NCBI RefSeq assembly: GCF_020889685.1 | Contig: NZ_JACMYO010000090.1 | Coordinates: 1-33,218, forward strand | Reading direction: 5' to 3' | From: Bradyrhizobium oropedii | GTDB taxonomy: Bacteria; Pseudomonadota; Alphaproteobacteria; Rhizobiales; Xanthobacteraceae | Length of the DNA: 33,218 nt | Shown: positions 31,548 through 33,218 of the stretch, in pieces | Layout of the letters: each line of letters begins with the position of its first letter | Numbering within the stretch: the first letter of the stretch is position 1 | Translations under genes and position numbers: made by a program | The notes under the pieces: model-generated | Told to the model about the DNA's origin: nothing | Seen by the model: only the letters and a program-made list of their open reading frames with translations | Database searches by the model: none

Positions 31548-33062
31548 ATGACAACATCCTCCATCCCCGAAGACCGCATTCCCGTCATCGTCGGCGTCGG
31601 CGAGATCGTCGATCGTCCGAAGGACATCGCCGCCGGCCTCGAGCCGCTCACTCTGCTGGAACAGGCACTGAAGCGCGCCGAGGCAGACAGCGGCGCAAAG
31701 CTGCTCTCCGACGTGCAGTCGCTCGACGTCGTCAACTTCCTGAGCTGGCGCTATCGCGATCCCGAGAAGCAGCTCGCCGCACGGCTCGGCATTCAGCCTT
31801 CGCATCTCTATTACGGCCCGGTCGGCGGCGAGAGCCCGATCCGCTATCTGCACGAGGCGGCGCAGCGCATTGCGCGCGGCGAATGCAGCGTCGCCGCGGT
31901 CTGCGGCGCGGAGGCGCAGTCGACGGCGACGAAGGCGCAGCGCGCCGGCGTCGAATTGCCATGGACGCCGTTCGCGCATGACGTCGAGGAGCCGAAGCGC
32001 GGCGCCGCGTTCCAGAAGCCGATGGCCGTGACGCTTGGTGTATTCAGGCCGATCACGGTCTATCCGCTCTATGAGTCCGCGACCTCGGCGCATTGGGGCC
32101 AGACCCCGCGCGAGGCGCTGAAGGAATCCGGCGACCTGTGGTCGACCTACGCACGCGTTGCCGCGGACAATCCGAACTCGTGGCTGAAGAAGCGCTTCAC
32201 CGGCGACGAGATCACCACCGCGACGCCCGACAACCGGATGATCGCCTGGCCGTACACAAAGCTGATGGTGGCGAACCCGACGGTCAACATGGGCGGCGCG
32301 CTGATCCTGACCAGCCTTGCCAAGGCGCGTGCCGCCGGCGTGCCGGAGGAGAAACTGATTTACCCGCTCGGCGGCGCCTCCGCGGAAGAACCGCGCGACT
32401 ATCTGACCCGCGACCAGTTCGTCGAGAGCCACGCGCAGACCGCGGTACTGAAGGCAGTGATGGATCTCGTCGGCGGCGACGGCAGGAAGTTCGATGCGAT
32501 CGAGCTCTATAGCTGCTTCCCCTGTGTGCCCAAGATGGCGCGCCGGACGCTCGGCCTCGGCAGCGACGTGCAGCCGACCGTCACCGGTGGTCTGACGTTC
32601 TTCGGCGCGCCGCTCAACACCTACATGACGCATTCGGCCTGCGCGATGGTGCGCAAGCTGCGAAGCGGCGGCACGCTCGGCCTGCTCTATGGCCAGGGCG
32701 GCTTCGTGACCAAGCATCACGGCCTCGTGCTGTCGCGCGCCGCGCCGCAAGCCGCGGTCAAGCAGGACACCAGCGTGCAGGCCGAGGCCGACCGCAACAG
32801 GCGCGATGTGCCCGACTTCACCGCGGAGGCCGCGGGCAAAGGCAAGGTCGAGGCCTTCACCGTGATCTACCGCGCCAATGGCGAGGTCGAGCACGGCGTC
32901 ACCATGCTACGCACCGAGGACGGCCGCCGCACCCTCGGCCGGATTCCGGCGAGCGATACCGCAACGCTGGCGTATCTGCAGAATATGGATCGCACGCCGG
33001 TCGGCAGCACCGGCAACATCGTCACCGCCGGTGACGGCATGCTGGAATGGCGAGTGGGATAG
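31548..33062 (+). CDS. Thiolase-like protein type 1 (acetyl-CoA acetyltransferase-like), catalytic residues replaced
   Basis: A 504-residue thiolase-fold protein with about 100 extra C-terminal residues (KGKVEAFTVIYRANGEVEHGVTMLRTEDGRRTLGRIP), the add-on domain of thiolase-like proteins type 1. The nucleophilic Cys position is Glu95 (GPVGGESPI), the catalytic His position is Ala354 (FFGAPLN) and the second Cys is Tyr381 (LLYGQGG). It therefore should not perform ordinary thiolysis; binding, aldol or another CoA chemistry is possible. ATG at 31548 chosen; a GTG at 31533 adds five residues, and neither has a strong ribosome site. Possibly co-transcribed with the flavoprotein upstream. Confidence 0.85.
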   Translation: MTTSSIPEDRIPVIVGVGEIVDRPKDIAAGLEPLTLLEQALKRAEADSGAKLLSDVQSLDVVNFLSWRYRDPEKQLAARLGIQPSHLYYGPVGGESPIRYLHEAAQRIARGECSVAAVCGAEAQSTATKAQRAGVELPWTPFAHDVEEPKRGAAFQKPMAVTLGVFRPITVYPLYESATSAHWGQTPREALKESGDLWSTYARVAADNPNSWLKKRFTGDEITTATPDNRMIAWPYTKLMVANPTVNMGGALILTSLAKARAAGVPEEKLIYPLGGASAEEPRDYLTRDQFVESHAQTAVLKAVMDLVGGDGRKFDAIELYSCFPCVPKMARRTLGLGSDVQPTVTGGLTFFGAPLNTYMTHSACAMVRKLRSGGTLGLLYGQGGFVTKHHGLVLSRAAPQAAVKQDTSVQAEADRNRRDVPDFTAEAAGKGKVEAFTVIYRANGEVEHGVTMLRTEDGRRTLGRIPASDTATLAYLQNMDRTPVGSTGNIVTAGDGMLEWRVG

Positions 33063-33218
33063 TAATTCTCCCTCGCACCGCTCTTGCGGGGTCGAGACGA
33101 GCGCAGCTCGCTCTTGGAGGGTTGGGGTGAGGGGCTGCTTCCGCGAGTTCTGAACGCCGTGAGACCTGTACCCCCTCACCCGGATCGCATCTGACGATGC
33201 GATCCGACCTCTCCCCGC
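33063..33218. repeat. Family D palindromic repeat, copy 2 (cut by window end)
   Basis: After the thiolase-like stop, GGGGTGAGGGGCTGC and CCCCCTCACCCGGATCGCATCTGACGATGCG match the family D element at 27766-27910; the final CCTCTCCCCGC is truncated by the window edge. The middle (33140-33170) differs from copy 1. Confidence 0.75.

Noticed and set aside
31203..32894. A minus-strand open frame of about 560 codons opposite the thiolase-like gene
   Set aside because: Shadow of the real gene; composition biased and no recognisable motif.
1..33218. Horizontally acquired island
   Set aside because: Base and codon use look even throughout, with no integrase, transposase, tRNA border or clear attachment-site repeats.

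Overview
The window looks like chromosomal DNA of a GC-rich alphaproteobacterium, most likely Bradyrhizobium or a close relative in the Nitrobacteraceae. Three things point there: strong G/C preference at third codon positions, the gene families present (LivFGMH-type transport, paired acyl-CoA dehydrogenases and ligases, many SDRs and crotonases), and palindromic intergenic repeats of a kind I associate with Bradyrhizobium. That assignment is from memory and reading, not a search. I see no rRNA, tRNA, CRISPR array, transposase or phage gene.

Layout. (1) 70-6773, minus strand: a seven-gene operon running from a periplasmic binding protein through two permeases (LivH, LivM) and two ATPases (LivG, LivF) to an amidase and a DUF2848 protein. 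It reads as uptake and hydrolysis of an amide-like or amino-acid-like compound. (2) 6995-9575, plus strand, divergent from the first: a DUF35 zinc-ribbon/OB-fold protein, a thiolase and an SDR dehydrogenase, a likely end-of-beta-oxidation module. (3) 9728-10840: a Tat-exported SMP-30/gluconolactonase-type protein. (4) 10958-13771, minus: phosphoenolpyruvate carboxylase (ppc), the one clear central-metabolism gene. (5) 14009-19380: two acyl-CoA ligases flanking a divergent enoyl-CoA hydratase and a 2,4-dienoyl-CoA-reductase-like SDR. (6) 19529-27757: a GFA-family protein, an acyl-CoA dehydrogenase, an atypical crotonase, an operon of PaaG-like isomerase + APH-type kinase + DUF6285 protein, an SDR, a VOC protein and an ACAD10/11-like acyl-CoA dehydrogenase. 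(7) 28026-33062: flavin reductase, a small GNAT-like protein, a YghU-type glutathione transferase, a nitronate-monooxygenase-like flavoprotein and a thiolase-like protein type 1 lacking the usual catalytic residues.

How it may work together. Nearly every gene acts on CoA thioesters: ligases activate acids, dehydrogenases and crotonases run beta-oxidation, isomerase/reductase types deal with awkward double bonds, and thiolases cleave. The most interesting combination is the APH kinase, its DUF6285 neighbour and the ACAD10/11-like dehydrogenase. Together with an SDR and a ligase these are the protein types of the bacterial Lva (levulinate/4-hydroxyvalerate) pathway and, as separate proteins, the two halves of animal ACAD10/ACAD11, which handle 4-hydroxy acids by phosphorylation and phosphate elimination. 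The true substrate cannot be read from sequence. No transcriptional regulator is encoded in the window.

The intergenic spaces hold several families of modular palindromic repeats (A-E below). A 16-bp palindrome, GTGCGCAATTGCGCAC, sits inside members of two different families.
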